DNA from: Glaciimonas sp. CA11.2
Lineage (GTDB): Bacteria > Pseudomonadota > Gammaproteobacteria > Burkholderiales > Burkholderiaceae_D
Reading direction: 5' to 3'
DNA length: 64,000 bases
NCBI RefSeq assembly: GCF_034314045.1
Contig: NZ_JAVIWL010000001.1
Location: forward strand, 1,922,001 to 1,986,000
A program made the position numbers and the translations under genes. The notes under the pieces were generated by a model. The model did no database searches. It saw only the letters and a program-made list of their open reading frames with translations, and had not been told where the DNA came from. Below are positions 36,701-45,032 of the stretch, one piece after another (positions within the stretch are counted from its first letter, which is position 1; the number at the start of each line of letters is the position of its first letter).

Positions 36701-39333
36701 ATTTGACTATTACAGCCAATGGAACCGGTGCAGGTATCGAAAACAAGGCTGAAATCGGTGCTGTCAAACTCAACAACGTAACGATCAACGCCAGCAGTGG
36801 CTCGGCCATTCGTACAGCCACCAGTTTTGATCCAACCTCCAGCGTTACGCTGAACGTTCTGGGAAGCGGAACAGGTATTGCGTTCCAACAGTATGGCACC
36901 GGCGCAGATGTCGCCAGCAATGTGGTAGTCGGGCCGCGTTACGCGATCAACGTATCGGGTGTGAGTGGAACCGGCATCCAGGCAAAGACCACCGGCGATG
37001 TCATTACCAGCGGCTTGATAACTGTCAGTAATACACGCGGCGGTGCAGCGATAGTGGCGCATGATGCTGCCACGATTACCAATACCGGAACTCTCTCTTC
37101 CGCTAGCATCAGTTCTATTGGTGTCATTGATGCTTCTGGTACCACCGCTAAGATGATTATCAACTCTGGGACCATCGTTGCAGCAAGCAACGCTAACGTC
37201 GCGATTCTGGGCGGTGACGGCGGCGACAAGATTAGTCTGGTCGGTGGCGCAGTGACCGGTAAAATCAACGGTGGTTCCGGTGCCAATACGGTCAACTGGA
37301 CCGGGGGCACACTCGCGGGTGAAATTAACCTGGGTTCAGGGAATAATAACAAGGCGTTGGTTGGTGCTGTCGACCTTGCAACTACACGTCACGTCACGGC
37401 CAATGCCGGTACCACGGGCAATACACTGGAATTTTCTGGCACCCAAAACGCCAGTCGTGGCTTTGGCTCGTTTACTGCAGACGATATGACGCGGGGCCTT
37501 AATATTGGTAATAGCTATAATGCCATCACGCTATCAAACGGTGCAGATATGCGCGTTATTGGCGATCTATCGATGCAGAGTGCCGCCTCTTCCCTTAACG
37601 TGGCCGATACTACTTCCGTATTGCGTATTGGCGGCAGCGGTGCTACCGCAGGTAGCGTATTAAACCGTAACATTACAGATAAGGGCAATGTTGTATTCGA
37701 TAATCTCGATATCCAGAGTTACGGCGGTGCGATCAGTGGTAGCGGTAACATGACGCGTGATCTGACCGGTACAACTACCCTGACGGGTGGGAATACTTAT
37801 AGCGGGATTACCACTGTCCTCGGCGGGACGCTGGCCGCGGGGGCGACCAATACCTTCAGTGCCGCATCCGTGCACACAGTTAATGTTGGGGCGACGCTGG
37901 ATCTGGCAGGTTTTGATCAACGTATCGCGGGTCTGAACAACGGGGGTACTGTGCGTCTGTTTTCTTCTTCCGACGCACTCTTGGCTGGTACTCAACTCAC
38001 CATCACCGGCCCGATAGCTGGCAATGGAGGCACGGTACTTTTAGGTTCTAAGCTCGGCGTAGATAGCAGTGCGACGGATGCCTTAGTATTGAGTGGTACC
38101 GCAGCCATCGCACAGGGAATGACAAATTTGCTGGTGGTGAATCGCGGCGGGCTCGGTGCGCTGACCACAGGAAGCGGCATCCCTGTCGTGTTGGTACAAA
38201 ATGGAGCGACAGCGGATGTCGGGACGTTTGTGCTCGCAAACGCTGGTGGCCATATCGATGCGGGCGCTTATCAGTACCATCTGACGGATGCGGCTGGTAC
38301 ACGTTATCTGACCACTTTTGCGGCAGTTCCCGATATTAAAGTTACCACCAATCGCGCCTATCGTAATGAGGTGGCCTTGTATAACGCGCTGCCCAATATA
38401 TTGCGGCAAGGTGATTTGGCAATGCTATCCACCTTGCATCGGCGTGTTGGCGATGAAAATAGGCAGATTGTGGTAGACGATGGCAGTGATGAAGGTTGGG
38501 TCAATGCAAATCGGCGCGGCTGGGGGCGTGCTATTGGCGGTAACATCAATATGGCTCAGGCAGGCGACGCGAGTTTGAGCAGTCACGCCAACATGGGCGG
38601 CTTTCAGAGTGGCGTGGACATTTACGCAGGTCACAATTGGGGCGTCGGCGTATATGTGGGCGCGCTTGAGACAAACAGTAGCGTCAACGGAAACGTCGGA
38701 GGTATTTTTGGAAGCGCTGGCACGATGCGCTCAGATAGTAAATTTATAGGTGGCTATGGGACGTACCTGGACAACGGTTTCTATACCGACTTAGTGTTTC
38801 AGTATGGCATGCACCGACTTTCTGTTACCGCCCCGACCACACAATCAAATAGTAATGCGTTTAGCACTATGGCATCGATTGAGGTTGGCAAGCGCTTCTC
38901 CTTGGGCCATGGGTGGGCTCTGGAGCCTCAAGCACAACTGATTTATGGTCGTAGCAAGCTCGACACCGTAGATATCGCAGGAGCCACTGTGCAGCAGGAT
39001 GCAAATGGAAAAGTATTTGGCCGCCTTGGAGCCCGTATTACGACGGACATGGCGACTTCACTCGGACATCTACAGCCTTATGCACGCTTAAATCTATGGC
39101 ATGGATTTTCAGGGAAGGACACAACGACTTTTGTGAATCCTGCTGCGACAACGCCAATATCAACAAGTGTCGGTTACACCTCAACCGAAACAGCGCTCGG
39201 ATTAACCTTGCAGCTTGCCCCAATGACTAGCCTGTATGGTGAGGTAGGAAAATTATTCAGGGTAGGTAACAGTGACGATGCTCAGGTCAGATCATCGGTC
39301 GAAGGTTCAATTGGATTGAAAATTGGTTTTTAA
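33721..39333 (+). CDS. Large type Va autotransporter with ESPR signal
   Basis: Surface or secreted autotransporter of about 1870 residues. The start is a GTG at 33721 behind AAAGG: the product then begins with the extended signal peptide region (NKIYKSVWNEATGSWIVVSE), followed by a hydrophobic segment and cleavage after SFAQ. The passenger (about 60-1540) is Gly/Ala/Asn/Thr-rich, with many short beta-helix-like repeats. A PATR-type repeat (LTGGNTYSGITTVLGGTLAAG) lies near residue 1360. The C-terminal beta-barrel (about 1590-1870) ends in IGLKIGF with the terminal Phe needed for BAM recognition. No catalytic motif was seen in the passenger; adhesion or aggregation is a guess from the family. 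Confidence 0.9.
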   Translation: MNKIYKSVWNEATGSWIVVSENAKGRVKSSKGSRSTAILSMTALAFIGIPALNSFAQSYIAPAGNSYSQTLTTVSNGNTAAFTTPFNANAVVGNGAIFNSYTLNTANAANLPNLQSNPIALPLNLNNYWAVSPTNQNASVTQVDPVTKVNRTVSVYTDASLSYATIGDAGNFGFIVATPGTANLYIQAGMASVDHTGGTLNVNIGDNVNTTDSGNALKIAARQTDITFADGTGSAASNINWTSKNRIIFESTPVIAPVAATTIQGYVTQFGGAVIAPDGALFSVTNPVALQTYNAYLISLVTGSFGLTQAAYNAAFKQALGAETPITVSAPQWTNGQANTTDAAALDVKYLSVMHASGTNATATLTGTGVLEVAGSTDGALRADGGGHIINNGLLSVMQFSGSTLRSIAMTIDGAGSTGVNSGVVTSGAWLNADGTRVPQGPLSQGNLYQSFGAQVTNNGVFTNTGIINAALEGGPAQAIGIFLNGGGAAASNSGIINISESWGSTNASAPNGQAFGVLIQGAGSFVNQASGTIYIGRAPQAHAGDIVPDVAINKGNVINAAIMTNGNNVSIVNDGTLTLGSLVQDAAGIAVLGATNFSATNNGAINVNGGAGLAAPLQNVGFLVLDSTVGTGAGAINNGAISVVGANNVGIKVLDTGSFGSEITSTIAGSITVAGGIDPTSGTRNYGVWAEGTGSGVATANIDSAINLTGVGAIGVLARGNAVINVGADVLRDFGNTDEIGFFIDGAHAKINVSAANLIVNTDRSTLFRIADGASFSGQGLKMTASGINSTALLGTGSGTAIKIDNAVINVNNAGATAVLIEGGATGDISALADINLNSAGAIGGVVDGQQHSLTGALVGTPDAATRLTSAKALTGSADNIVGFITRNLGQLDNSGNIALTGTDSMGIDVQQAGRLNNTGTITVGGGVGVRASGSDAEISNLGTVTVNAGVAGVQLVNGAALTLTGTNNRITTSGAASGVLLDTHAASLDASNLTITANGTGAGIENKAEIGAVKLNNVTINASSGSAIRTATSFDPTSSVTLNVLGSGTGIAFQQYGTGADVASNVVVGPRYAINVSGVSGTGIQAKTTGDVITSGLITVSNTRGGAAIVAHDAATITNTGTLSSASISSIGVIDASGTTAKMIINSGTIVAASNANVAILGGDGGDKISLVGGAVTGKINGGSGANTVNWTGGTLAGEINLGSGNNNKALVGAVDLATTRHVTANAGTTGNTLEFSGTQNASRGFGSFTADDMTRGLNIGNSYNAITLSNGADMRVIGDLSMQSAASSLNVADTTSVLRIGGSGATAGSVLNRNITDKGNVVFDNLDIQSYGGAISGSGNMTRDLTGTTTLTGGNTYSGITTVLGGTLAAGATNTFSAASVHTVNVGATLDLAGFDQRIAGLNNGGTVRLFSSSDALLAGTQLTITGPIAGNGGTVLLGSKLGVDSSATDALVLSGTAAIAQGMTNLLVVNRGGLGALTTGSGIPVVLVQNGATADVGTFVLANAGGHIDAGAYQYHLTDAAGTRYLTTFAAVPDIKVTTNRAYRNEVALYNALPNILRQGDLAMLSTLHRRVGDENRQIVVDDGSDEGWVNANRRGWGRAIGGNINMAQAGDASLSSHANMGGFQSGVDIYAGHNWGVGVYVGALETNSSVNGNVGGIFGSAGTMRSDSKFIGGYGTYLDNGFYTDLVFQYGMHRLSVTAPTTQSNSNAFSTMASIEVGKRFSLGHGWALEPQAQLIYGRSKLDTVDIAGATVQQDANGKVFGRLGARITTDMATSLGHLQPYARLNLWHGFSGKDTTTFVNPAATTPISTSVGYTSTETALGLTLQLAPMTSLYGEVGKLFRVGNSDDAQVRSSVEGSIGLKIGF

Positions 39334-39406
39334 ACAGTTGCGCCGCATGCAGAATTTGTTTTAGCTGTATGTGGCAAACTGGTGGTGAAGTGATATAAAA
39401 CGATAT

Positions 39407-40174
39407 TCAGGGTCGTACTTCACCATCTATAAAAACCTTTAACTCCCCTTCGCCAAATTGCATCCATGTTTCATTTGTGGTCAACGGTGAAGTCACGATC
39501 ACGGCGACGCGATCTTTGGGCGTGGTTACCTGAGAAAAATCGACTGTGACATCTTCGTCCGATAGTTTCGCCTCGGCAAATGGAAACTGGCGGATGATGT
39601 AATACAAATTGGTCGAGCAATGGGCGAAAAGTGCCGACCCATCGGATAGCATCATATTAAATGTGCCATGTTGCGCGATCTCTTTAGTCAACTCTTGCAA
39701 CGCCATCGTTAATTGGGCCGTCGTCGGCAAGTTTTCGCCGAAACGTTGTCGTAACTCTTGCAGAATGTAGCAAAAAGCCAACTCGCTATCCGTATTGCCA
39801 ACCGGACGAAAAGCGCCATTTAACGTCGGTGCGAAAGCCTTAAGATCGCCGTTGTGTGCAAATACCCAATAGCGACCCCATAATTCGCGCACAAACGGAT
39901 GACAGTTTTCCAACGCCACCTGGCCTTGCGTCGCTTTGCGAATATGGGCGATGACGTTTTTTGACTTAATCGGGCAACGACGAATCAACTCAGCCACCGG
40001 TGAGGCAACAGCGGCCTGGTAATCGACGAAATGGCGTACGCCATTGCCTTCAAAAAAGGCAATTCCCCAGCCGTCGCTATGATGGTCGGTTTGACCGCCA
40101 CGGGTCGAAAATCCGGTAAAACTAAATACAATGTCGGTCGGGACATTGCAATTCATTCCAAGTAACTGGCACAT
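39407..40174 (-). CDS. Class II glutamine amidotransferase (YafJ-like)
   Basis: Cytoplasmic Ntn-type amidotransferase of 255 residues. Cys2 after removal of Met is the nucleophile (MCQLLGMNCN), followed by HHSDGWGIAFFEG and NTDSELAFCYILQEL, all typical of the YafJ/GATase_4 group. No synthase domain is attached, so the amide acceptor is unknown. It converges with the autotransporter gene and is divergent from a LysR gene. Confidence 0.9.
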   Translation of the reverse strand: MCQLLGMNCNVPTDIVFSFTGFSTRGGQTDHHSDGWGIAFFEGNGVRHFVDYQAAVASPVAELIRRCPIKSKNVIAHIRKATQGQVALENCHPFVRELWGRYWVFAHNGDLKAFAPTLNGAFRPVGNTDSELAFCYILQELRQRFGENLPTTAQLTMALQELTKEIAQHGTFNMMLSDGSALFAHCSTNLYYIIRQFPFAEAKLSDEDVTVDFSQVTTPKDRVAVIVTSPLTTNETWMQFGEGELKVFIDGEVRP

Positions 40175-40436
40175 GGTTTCAGGTCAAGAAGTGGTATAAA
40201 AAGCCGCTTTACAACGAATCAACAAAGCGAAAACAGACTGCTAACGTTACCACGTGCAAGTCGTTTGACAAAAAAGAAATATCAACACGAGCAGTAGCCT
40301 ATTAAAAATCAAAGATAACTACGGCACAACCTGCGCGATTTTCCACCTTTGAGACTTCAAAGTACCAAAGCATTCGTAGTCACCGATTGATGAATCTGAT
40401 AACTTTGGATGTTAATGATTTTGGGAGCAAGGCGTC

Positions 40437-41336
40437 ATGGATCAATTGGCGGCGATGCGTGCCTTTCGGCGGGTGGTGGAAAATGGCAGTTTTACCGCTG
40501 CCGCGGCTGAACTCAACCAGTCGCACACCATCGTTTCACGACAAATACGCCAGCTTGAAATTGAGCTGGGTGCACAGTTGCTCAATCGTACTACGCGCCG
40601 CTTTTCGCTAACCGAGGCAGGGCAGGAATATTACGAGCGATGCAAACAAATACTTAATCAACTGGATGACGCGGCAGAAGCCATATCTTCCCATCAGGCG
40701 AGGCCGTCCGGCACGCTGCGCATCAACGCACCGCAAGCATTTGGCACCATCGAACTGTCAAGTTGGCTGCCGACATTTGTGATGGCTCATCCACAGTTAC
40801 GGGTGGATTTGGTCTGTAACGACCGTTTTGTTGATCTCATTGAGGAGGGCTTCGATGTCGCGCTGCGTCTGGCGCATGACTTGGCAGACTCGACCCTCAT
40901 CGCTCGGCGACTTGCAGTAAGTGATTTACTGTTAGTGGCTTCTCCCGACTATCTTCAGCGGAATGGCATTCCACAAAATCCGCTGGAACTGGCGACCCAC
41001 AATTGCCTGATATATTCTCTCGCCTCGAAGCCAAGCCTATTCACTTTCACGGCAACCGATGGAACGTCGCATCCGGTTGCGGTGCGCGGCAACTTGCAAG
41101 CCAACACCGGTATTGCGCTTCGTTCGGCAGCGCTCGCCGGTTTGGGTATCGCTGCAACCGCCTCTTTTATCGTGCATGAAGATTTACGTCGCGGCGCTTT
41201 GGTGCACGTATTGCCGTCATTTACGTTAAAGCCACGTGAGTTGTATGTGCTGTATCCACAAAATCGTCATCTTTCGCCGAAGGTGCGCGCTTTTGTGGAG
41301 TTTGCGAGTGACTGGTATCGGACGCCACGCTGGTAG
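40437..41336 (+). CDS. LysR-type transcriptional regulator
   Basis: Regulator of 299 residues. The winged helix-turn-helix is at 1-60 (MDQLAAMRAFRRVVENGSFTAAAAELNQSHTIVSRQIRQLE) and the effector domain runs from about 90 to 295. It belongs to the CrgA/DmlR-like group by its opening. It is convergent with the tautomerase gene (87 bp between stops) and divergent from the amidotransferase gene. Its targets are unknown. Confidence 0.9.
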   Translation: MDQLAAMRAFRRVVENGSFTAAAAELNQSHTIVSRQIRQLEIELGAQLLNRTTRRFSLTEAGQEYYERCKQILNQLDDAAEAISSHQARPSGTLRINAPQAFGTIELSSWLPTFVMAHPQLRVDLVCNDRFVDLIEEGFDVALRLAHDLADSTLIARRLAVSDLLLVASPDYLQRNGIPQNPLELATHNCLIYSLASKPSLFTFTATDGTSHPVAVRGNLQANTGIALRSAALAGLGIAATASFIVHEDLRRGALVHVLPSFTLKPRELYVLYPQNRHLSPKVRAFVEFASDWYRTPRW

Positions 41337-41422
41337 TGATCGGCATGCTGTCAAAACGGCGGCCACCTTCGAGGGAGCGATGCGGGTCATTTTTTTGGGA
41401 AGATTGACCGCCGGTTCGCGCA

Positions 41423-41821
41423 TTACAGTTTTGCGACCACGGCCCTTTGTTGCTGCGTTAAGCCGCCATAACCGTATGCCGCGGCGCGTGCATCGTGCAC
41501 GTGTACATAACTTTCATGATGCAAATCGCCGAGCAAATCTGCCATTGCATTGAATACTGCGGCGATATAGGCGGCTTTTTCATCAGCCGTATTCGTTTCA
41601 TCGGTGATACGAATAGCCAAAAAGAAGCTGGTTTTGTGTTGCGCGTGCAAACTCTCTCCCCCGACAAACCAATGGGCCGGATCGACGTGCGAAATAGCAA
41701 TCGAGGTAAGCTCCGGTTTCTTATGCAAAATGTCCGCAGTCAATTGCGAAAGCGATTGCGCAACCTTGGCCGACGTTATGGCAATTGGCGGAGTTGATAG
41801 AAGTACAGTAAGTATGGGCAT
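41423..41821 (-). CDS. Tautomerase-superfamily protein
   Basis: Small enzyme of 132 residues with Pro2, which becomes the N-terminal catalytic proline after Met removal (MPILTVLLSTPP). Its length equals two fused 4-oxalocrotonate-tautomerase-like beta-alpha-beta units, as in malonate-semialdehyde decarboxylase or cis-CaaD relatives. The C-terminal part (SYVHVHDARAAAYGYGGLTQQQ) is characteristic of this family. The physiological substrate is unknown. Confidence 0.8.
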   Translation of the reverse strand: MPILTVLLSTPPIAITSAKVAQSLSQLTADILHKKPELTSIAISHVDPAHWFVGGESLHAQHKTSFFLAIRITDETNTADEKAAYIAAVFNAMADLLGDLHHESYVHVHDARAAAYGYGGLTQQQRAVVAKL

Positions 41822-42084
41822 GATGTGCTTTCAATAGTATTTCGGACTGGCCCGCAACGCCCCAGCGGCGCTGTGCTTTCCTGGCTGCTGCTGATCTCGG
41901 GGAACCCGTCGGTCAGATGGAGACCAAAGTGTAGCCGCGCCGGAATCCGCAATACAGCCATCCCTAAACACATAATTCGTGCAAATTACGCACTAATCGT
42001 CACCAATGGATCGCTTAGTGTGATCGAAAGCAGGTTCGCACTCTTTGTCTTCTCTGTGCTAAAGGCAATCGATCCATCGATCCA

Positions 42085-42552
42085 TCAATCTGCAAGTGGT
42101 AACGGGCTTGGTGGTTTGATCTCTTCCAGGCAAACCATCGATTTAACGCCCGCCACGCCCGGGACCTGCATCAACCGGTCGGTCAAAAATCCGGACAGCG
42201 ATTTCAAATCGCTCGCCACTACTTTGAGCAAGTAGTCAAAATCGCCAGAGATGGTGTAACACTCAAGAATTTCCGGAAATGCGCGAATCGCTTGTTCAAC
42301 CTTGCGGACCTGTTTGAACTGCTCACGCGCGATGTTCAAGCTGACAAATGCCGTAACGCCCAAACCAATCGCCGCAGGTTCTACTTGCGCCGCGTAACCA
42401 CGAATAATGCCGTCCTTTTCGAGCCGCTGCACCCGCCGATAGCATTGCGGTGCCGATAGATTGACCCGATCCGATAACTCGACATTAGACGCCCGCCCGT
42501 TCGCCTGCAACGTGCGCAACAAAATTTTGTCATATCGATCCAATTTTTCCAT
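42085..42552 (-). CDS. Lrp/AsnC-family regulator
   Basis: Amino-acid-responsive transcription factor of 155 residues. The helix-turn-helix is at about 5-60 (LDRYDKILLRTLQANGRASNVELSDRVNLSAPQCYRRVQRLE), followed by the RAM effector domain (about 70-145; IPEILECYTISGDFDYLLKV-type segment). It is divergent from the ornithine aminotransferase gene with 118 bp between the starts, where an Lrp-like palindrome lies. It is therefore the likely local regulator of the arginine/ornithine pair, probably sensing one of those amino acids (inference). Confidence 0.92.
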   Translation of the reverse strand: MEKLDRYDKILLRTLQANGRASNVELSDRVNLSAPQCYRRVQRLEKDGIIRGYAAQVEPAAIGLGVTAFVSLNIAREQFKQVRKVEQAIRAFPEILECYTISGDFDYLLKVVASDLKSLSGFLTDRLMQVPGVAGVKSMVCLEEIKPPSPLPLAD

Positions 42553-42631
42553 TTATCATCTCATTCCTGCACGAATCATGCGTTTAAGTAGCGAAACATG
42601 CTTCATTATGCACAAATATTTTTATGCTTTG

Positions 42632-42648
42632 TGATTATCATGTAATCA
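42632..42648. promoter_or_regulatory. Lrp-type palindrome between lrp-like gene and rocD
   Basis: Perfect inverted repeat TGATTA-N5-TAATCA in an AT-rich stretch, ending 22 bp before the rocD start. A TTATGC direct repeat lies just upstream (42606-42627). Size, composition and place fit an operator for the divergent Lrp/AsnC regulator. Confidence 0.5.
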
Positions 42649-42670
42649 TAAACTGTGACCGGAGCGCATC

Positions 42671-43906
42671 ATGAAAAACCCAGCCATCGCACTAGAAAAT
42701 CGCTACAGTGCGCATAACTATTCACCTTTGCCTGTCGTTCTCAGCAGCGGGCGCGGCGTGTGGCTTATGGACGAAACAGGCAAGCATTATCTCGACATGA
42801 TGTCCGCCTATTCGGCAGTCAGTTTCGGTCACAGCAATCCCACTTTAGTCGCAGCCTTAACCCGTCAGGCCAACCGGCTCGCCGTGACTTCCCGTGCGTT
42901 TTATACCGATCAACTCGGCCCATTTTTGCAGTTGCTGTGTGAAATGACCGGACAACCCAAAGCGCTGCCGATGAATAGCGGTGCAGAAGCTGTCGAAACC
43001 GCGCTTAAGGCCGCGCGGAAATGGGGCCACAAGGTGAAAGGAATTCCTGATAACAGTGCCGAAATCATCGTCTGCAAGGGTAACTTTGGGGGACGCACCA
43101 CGACTATTATCGGATTTTCATCCGAGCCGCAATATCGTGACGGTTTTGGTCCGTTTCCGTCAGGCTTTGTATCAATACCGTTTGGCGATGCAGCAGCGCT
43201 GGAAGCGGCAATTACACCGCGAACAGCCGCTTTTTTGGTCGAGCCAATTCAAGGTGAGGGCGGTATTATCGTCCCGCCCGATGGCTACCTCGCTGCGTGC
43301 AGAGAAATTTGTACACGCCATAATGTCCTCCTTATTTGCGATGAAGTGCAAACCGGATTGGGTCGTACCGGCAAGCTACTGGCTTGCGACCACGAAAATG
43401 TCGTACCGGACGGCCTGATTCTGGGCAAAGCGCTAGGTGGCGGCTTGTTGCCAGTATCGGCATTTTTGGCACGAGAAGACGTCATGGCCGTGTTTACACC
43501 GGGCGACCACGGCAGCACTTTTGGCGGCAATCCGTTGGCCGCTGCGGTTGGTCACGCCGCGCTATCGTTGCTGCGCGATGACCATCTGGCGGCAGCCGCT
43601 GACCGCATGGGACAGCGCTTGCAAAGCGGCTTGCGCGCGATGTCGCATCCGGCCATCCGTGCAGTGCGCGGCAAAGGGTTGCTGATCGGGATGGAACTGG
43701 ACCCGTCCATTATTTCGGCCCGCGCATTTTGTGAAATATTGCTGGAGTTAGGCATGTTGTCAAAGGACACGCATGAAACCGTGGTGCGGTTTGCGCCGCC
43801 GTTGATAATTAGCGCCAGCGAAATAGACACCGGACTCAACATCATTCGTAAGGCACTCGAAGCAATACCATCGGTCACCGCGCCAGCGGAACGGAGCTAC
43901 GCATGA
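42671..43906 (+). CDS. rocD: Ornithine--oxo-acid aminotransferase
   Basis: PLP enzyme (class III) that converts ornithine and 2-oxoglutarate to glutamate semialdehyde and glutamate. Visible features are ENRYSAHNYSPLPVVLSSGRG at the N-terminus (typical of OAT rather than acetylornithine transaminases), NSGAEAVETALKAARKWG, ICDEVQTGLGRTGKLLA and the PLP lysine in LILGKALGGG. The length of 411 is normal. GGAG lies 8 nt before the start. It overlaps the next gene by 4 bp (ATGA), so the two enzymes should be made together. Confidence 0.93.
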   Translation: MKNPAIALENRYSAHNYSPLPVVLSSGRGVWLMDETGKHYLDMMSAYSAVSFGHSNPTLVAALTRQANRLAVTSRAFYTDQLGPFLQLLCEMTGQPKALPMNSGAEAVETALKAARKWGHKVKGIPDNSAEIIVCKGNFGGRTTTIIGFSSEPQYRDGFGPFPSGFVSIPFGDAAALEAAITPRTAAFLVEPIQGEGGIIVPPDGYLAACREICTRHNVLLICDEVQTGLGRTGKLLACDHENVVPDGLILGKALGGGLLPVSAFLAREDVMAVFTPGDHGSTFGGNPLAAAVGHAALSLLRDDHLAAAADRMGQRLQSGLRAMSHPAIRAVRGKGLLIGMELDPSIISARAFCEILLELGMLSKDTHETVVRFAPPLIISASEIDTGLNIIRKALEAIPSVTAPAERSYA

Positions 43907-44865
43907 CTTACGCCGGATATGACACGGCGCAAGCGGGCATCGAAAAAAGTGAATTGGTCGAAGCCAATGTCGCTAGCACGTTGAGCGCCACAAAATCAAC
44001 TTACTTGATGTGTGCGCCAGATTACTTTGAAGTCGCATACGTCATCAATCCGTGGATGGCGGGCAATATTGCGCATGCCGACCACGATGTTGCCAGTTTG
44101 CAATGGGAACAATTGGTCAGTGAAATTGCCTCCGTTGCCATCGTTCAACAGATTCCTGCCAAAGCTGGCGTGCCTGACCTCGTGTTCACCGCTAACGGCG
44201 GCGTAGTACGGGGAAATAAAGTGGTGCTCTCCCGATTTCGCCATGTTGAACGACAAGCGGAAGAAAGTCATTTCGAACATTGGTTTGCGGCGCACGGATT
44301 TGAAGTGTTAAAACTGGCATCACATTTACCATTTGAAGGGGCGGGGGACGCCTTGTTAGACCGTCATGATGACTTGTTGTGGTTTGGACACGGCCATCGC
44401 TCTGACGTGGCTTGCGCAGAACCGCTTTCTCAACTGTTGGACGTTGAAGTACAACCACTGCGTTTGGTCGATGCGCGGTATTATCATCTTGATACCTGTT
44501 TTTGCCCGCTTGAGGGCGGCGAAGTGATGTATTTCCCGGACGCTTTTGATGCTGCATCACAGATAGCTATTGCGGCCCGTGTTCCCCCGCATCGACGTTT
44601 GATTGTCAGCGCAGACGACGCCTTGCATTTTGCATGCAATAGTGTCAATTGCGGCCAACACATTTTTCTTAATTGTGCATCGGTGGCGTTGGTTAATGTG
44701 CTCACAGAGCATGGCTACATCGTGCACCAAACACCACTCACCGAATTCTTAAAAGCAGGAGGCGCGGCTAAATGTCTCACTTTAAAACTAAATGAACCTG
44801 TGCCGTGCCAACAAACCATCCCTTCAGTTATCAGGCTAGTGGATGCTGTCGATTGCCAGGAATGA
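43903..44865 (+). CDS. Arginine dihydrolase/amidinotransferase-superfamily enzyme
   Basis: Guanidine-modifying-superfamily enzyme of 320 residues. Conserved blocks are CAPDYFEVAYVINPWM, PDLVFTANGG, FEGAGDALLD, YYHLDTCFCPL and a C-terminal nucleophile cysteine in GGAAKCLTL. The FTAN block and the HLDTCFCPL block resemble the catalytic half of cyanobacterial ArgZ/AgrE (arginine dihydrolase: arginine to ornithine, ammonia and CO2) more than classic arginine deiminase. It is often annotated simply as amidinotransferase or dimethylargininase. The overlap with rocD fits a route arginine to ornithine to glutamate semialdehyde. The substrate is inferred. Confidence 0.8.
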   Translation: MTYAGYDTAQAGIEKSELVEANVASTLSATKSTYLMCAPDYFEVAYVINPWMAGNIAHADHDVASLQWEQLVSEIASVAIVQQIPAKAGVPDLVFTANGGVVRGNKVVLSRFRHVERQAEESHFEHWFAAHGFEVLKLASHLPFEGAGDALLDRHDDLLWFGHGHRSDVACAEPLSQLLDVEVQPLRLVDARYYHLDTCFCPLEGGEVMYFPDAFDAASQIAIAARVPPHRRLIVSADDALHFACNSVNCGQHIFLNCASVALVNVLTEHGYIVHQTPLTEFLKAGGAAKCLTLKLNEPVPCQQTIPSVIRLVDAVDCQE

Positions 44866-44920
44866 TCCATACCAGCGCGTTAAGCTATTGTTTCAAAGAA
44901 CATAACCCTTTGATTTAACG

Positions 44921-44926
44921 TATAAT
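44921..44926 (+). promoter_or_regulatory. Possible -10 element upstream of metH leader hairpin
   Basis: Perfect TATAAT with no convincing -35 at 16-18 bp. It lies 106 bp before the metH start and 23 bp before a terminator-like hairpin. Confidence 0.3.
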
Positions 44927-44948
44927 TTCTTCTATCCACCGTATGTCT

Positions 44949-44979
44949 AACCCGGCGCTGCCTGCGACCGGGTTTTTGC
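44949..44979 (+). terminator. Rho-independent terminator or metH leader attenuator
   Basis: AACCCGG and CCGGGTT arms with a 12-nt loop are followed by a T-run that is broken once (TTTTTGCATTTTTTT). It lies 84 bp after the amidinotransferase gene and 54 bp before metH. It may end the upstream operon, or act in the metH leader if the TATAAT at 44921 is used. Confidence 0.6.
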
Positions 44980-45032
44980 ATTTTTTTGACTGCGGATCAA
45001 TACCTGTTCATTTCAAAGACTAAAGTAAGCCT

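Noticed and set aside
33900..38400. Repeats in the autotransporter as a possible CRISPR or satellite array
   Set aside because: The repeats are degenerate at DNA level and follow protein-level beta-helix units; there is no regular spacer structure.
34653..38634. Many minus-strand frames opposite the autotransporter
   Set aside because: They arise from the repetitive Gly/Ala/Thr codons of the autotransporter and have no ribosome sites or domains.
44949..45032. SAH or cobalamin riboswitch before metH
   Set aside because: Only a simple hairpin with a T-run is visible; none of the conserved core of those riboswitches could be recognised.
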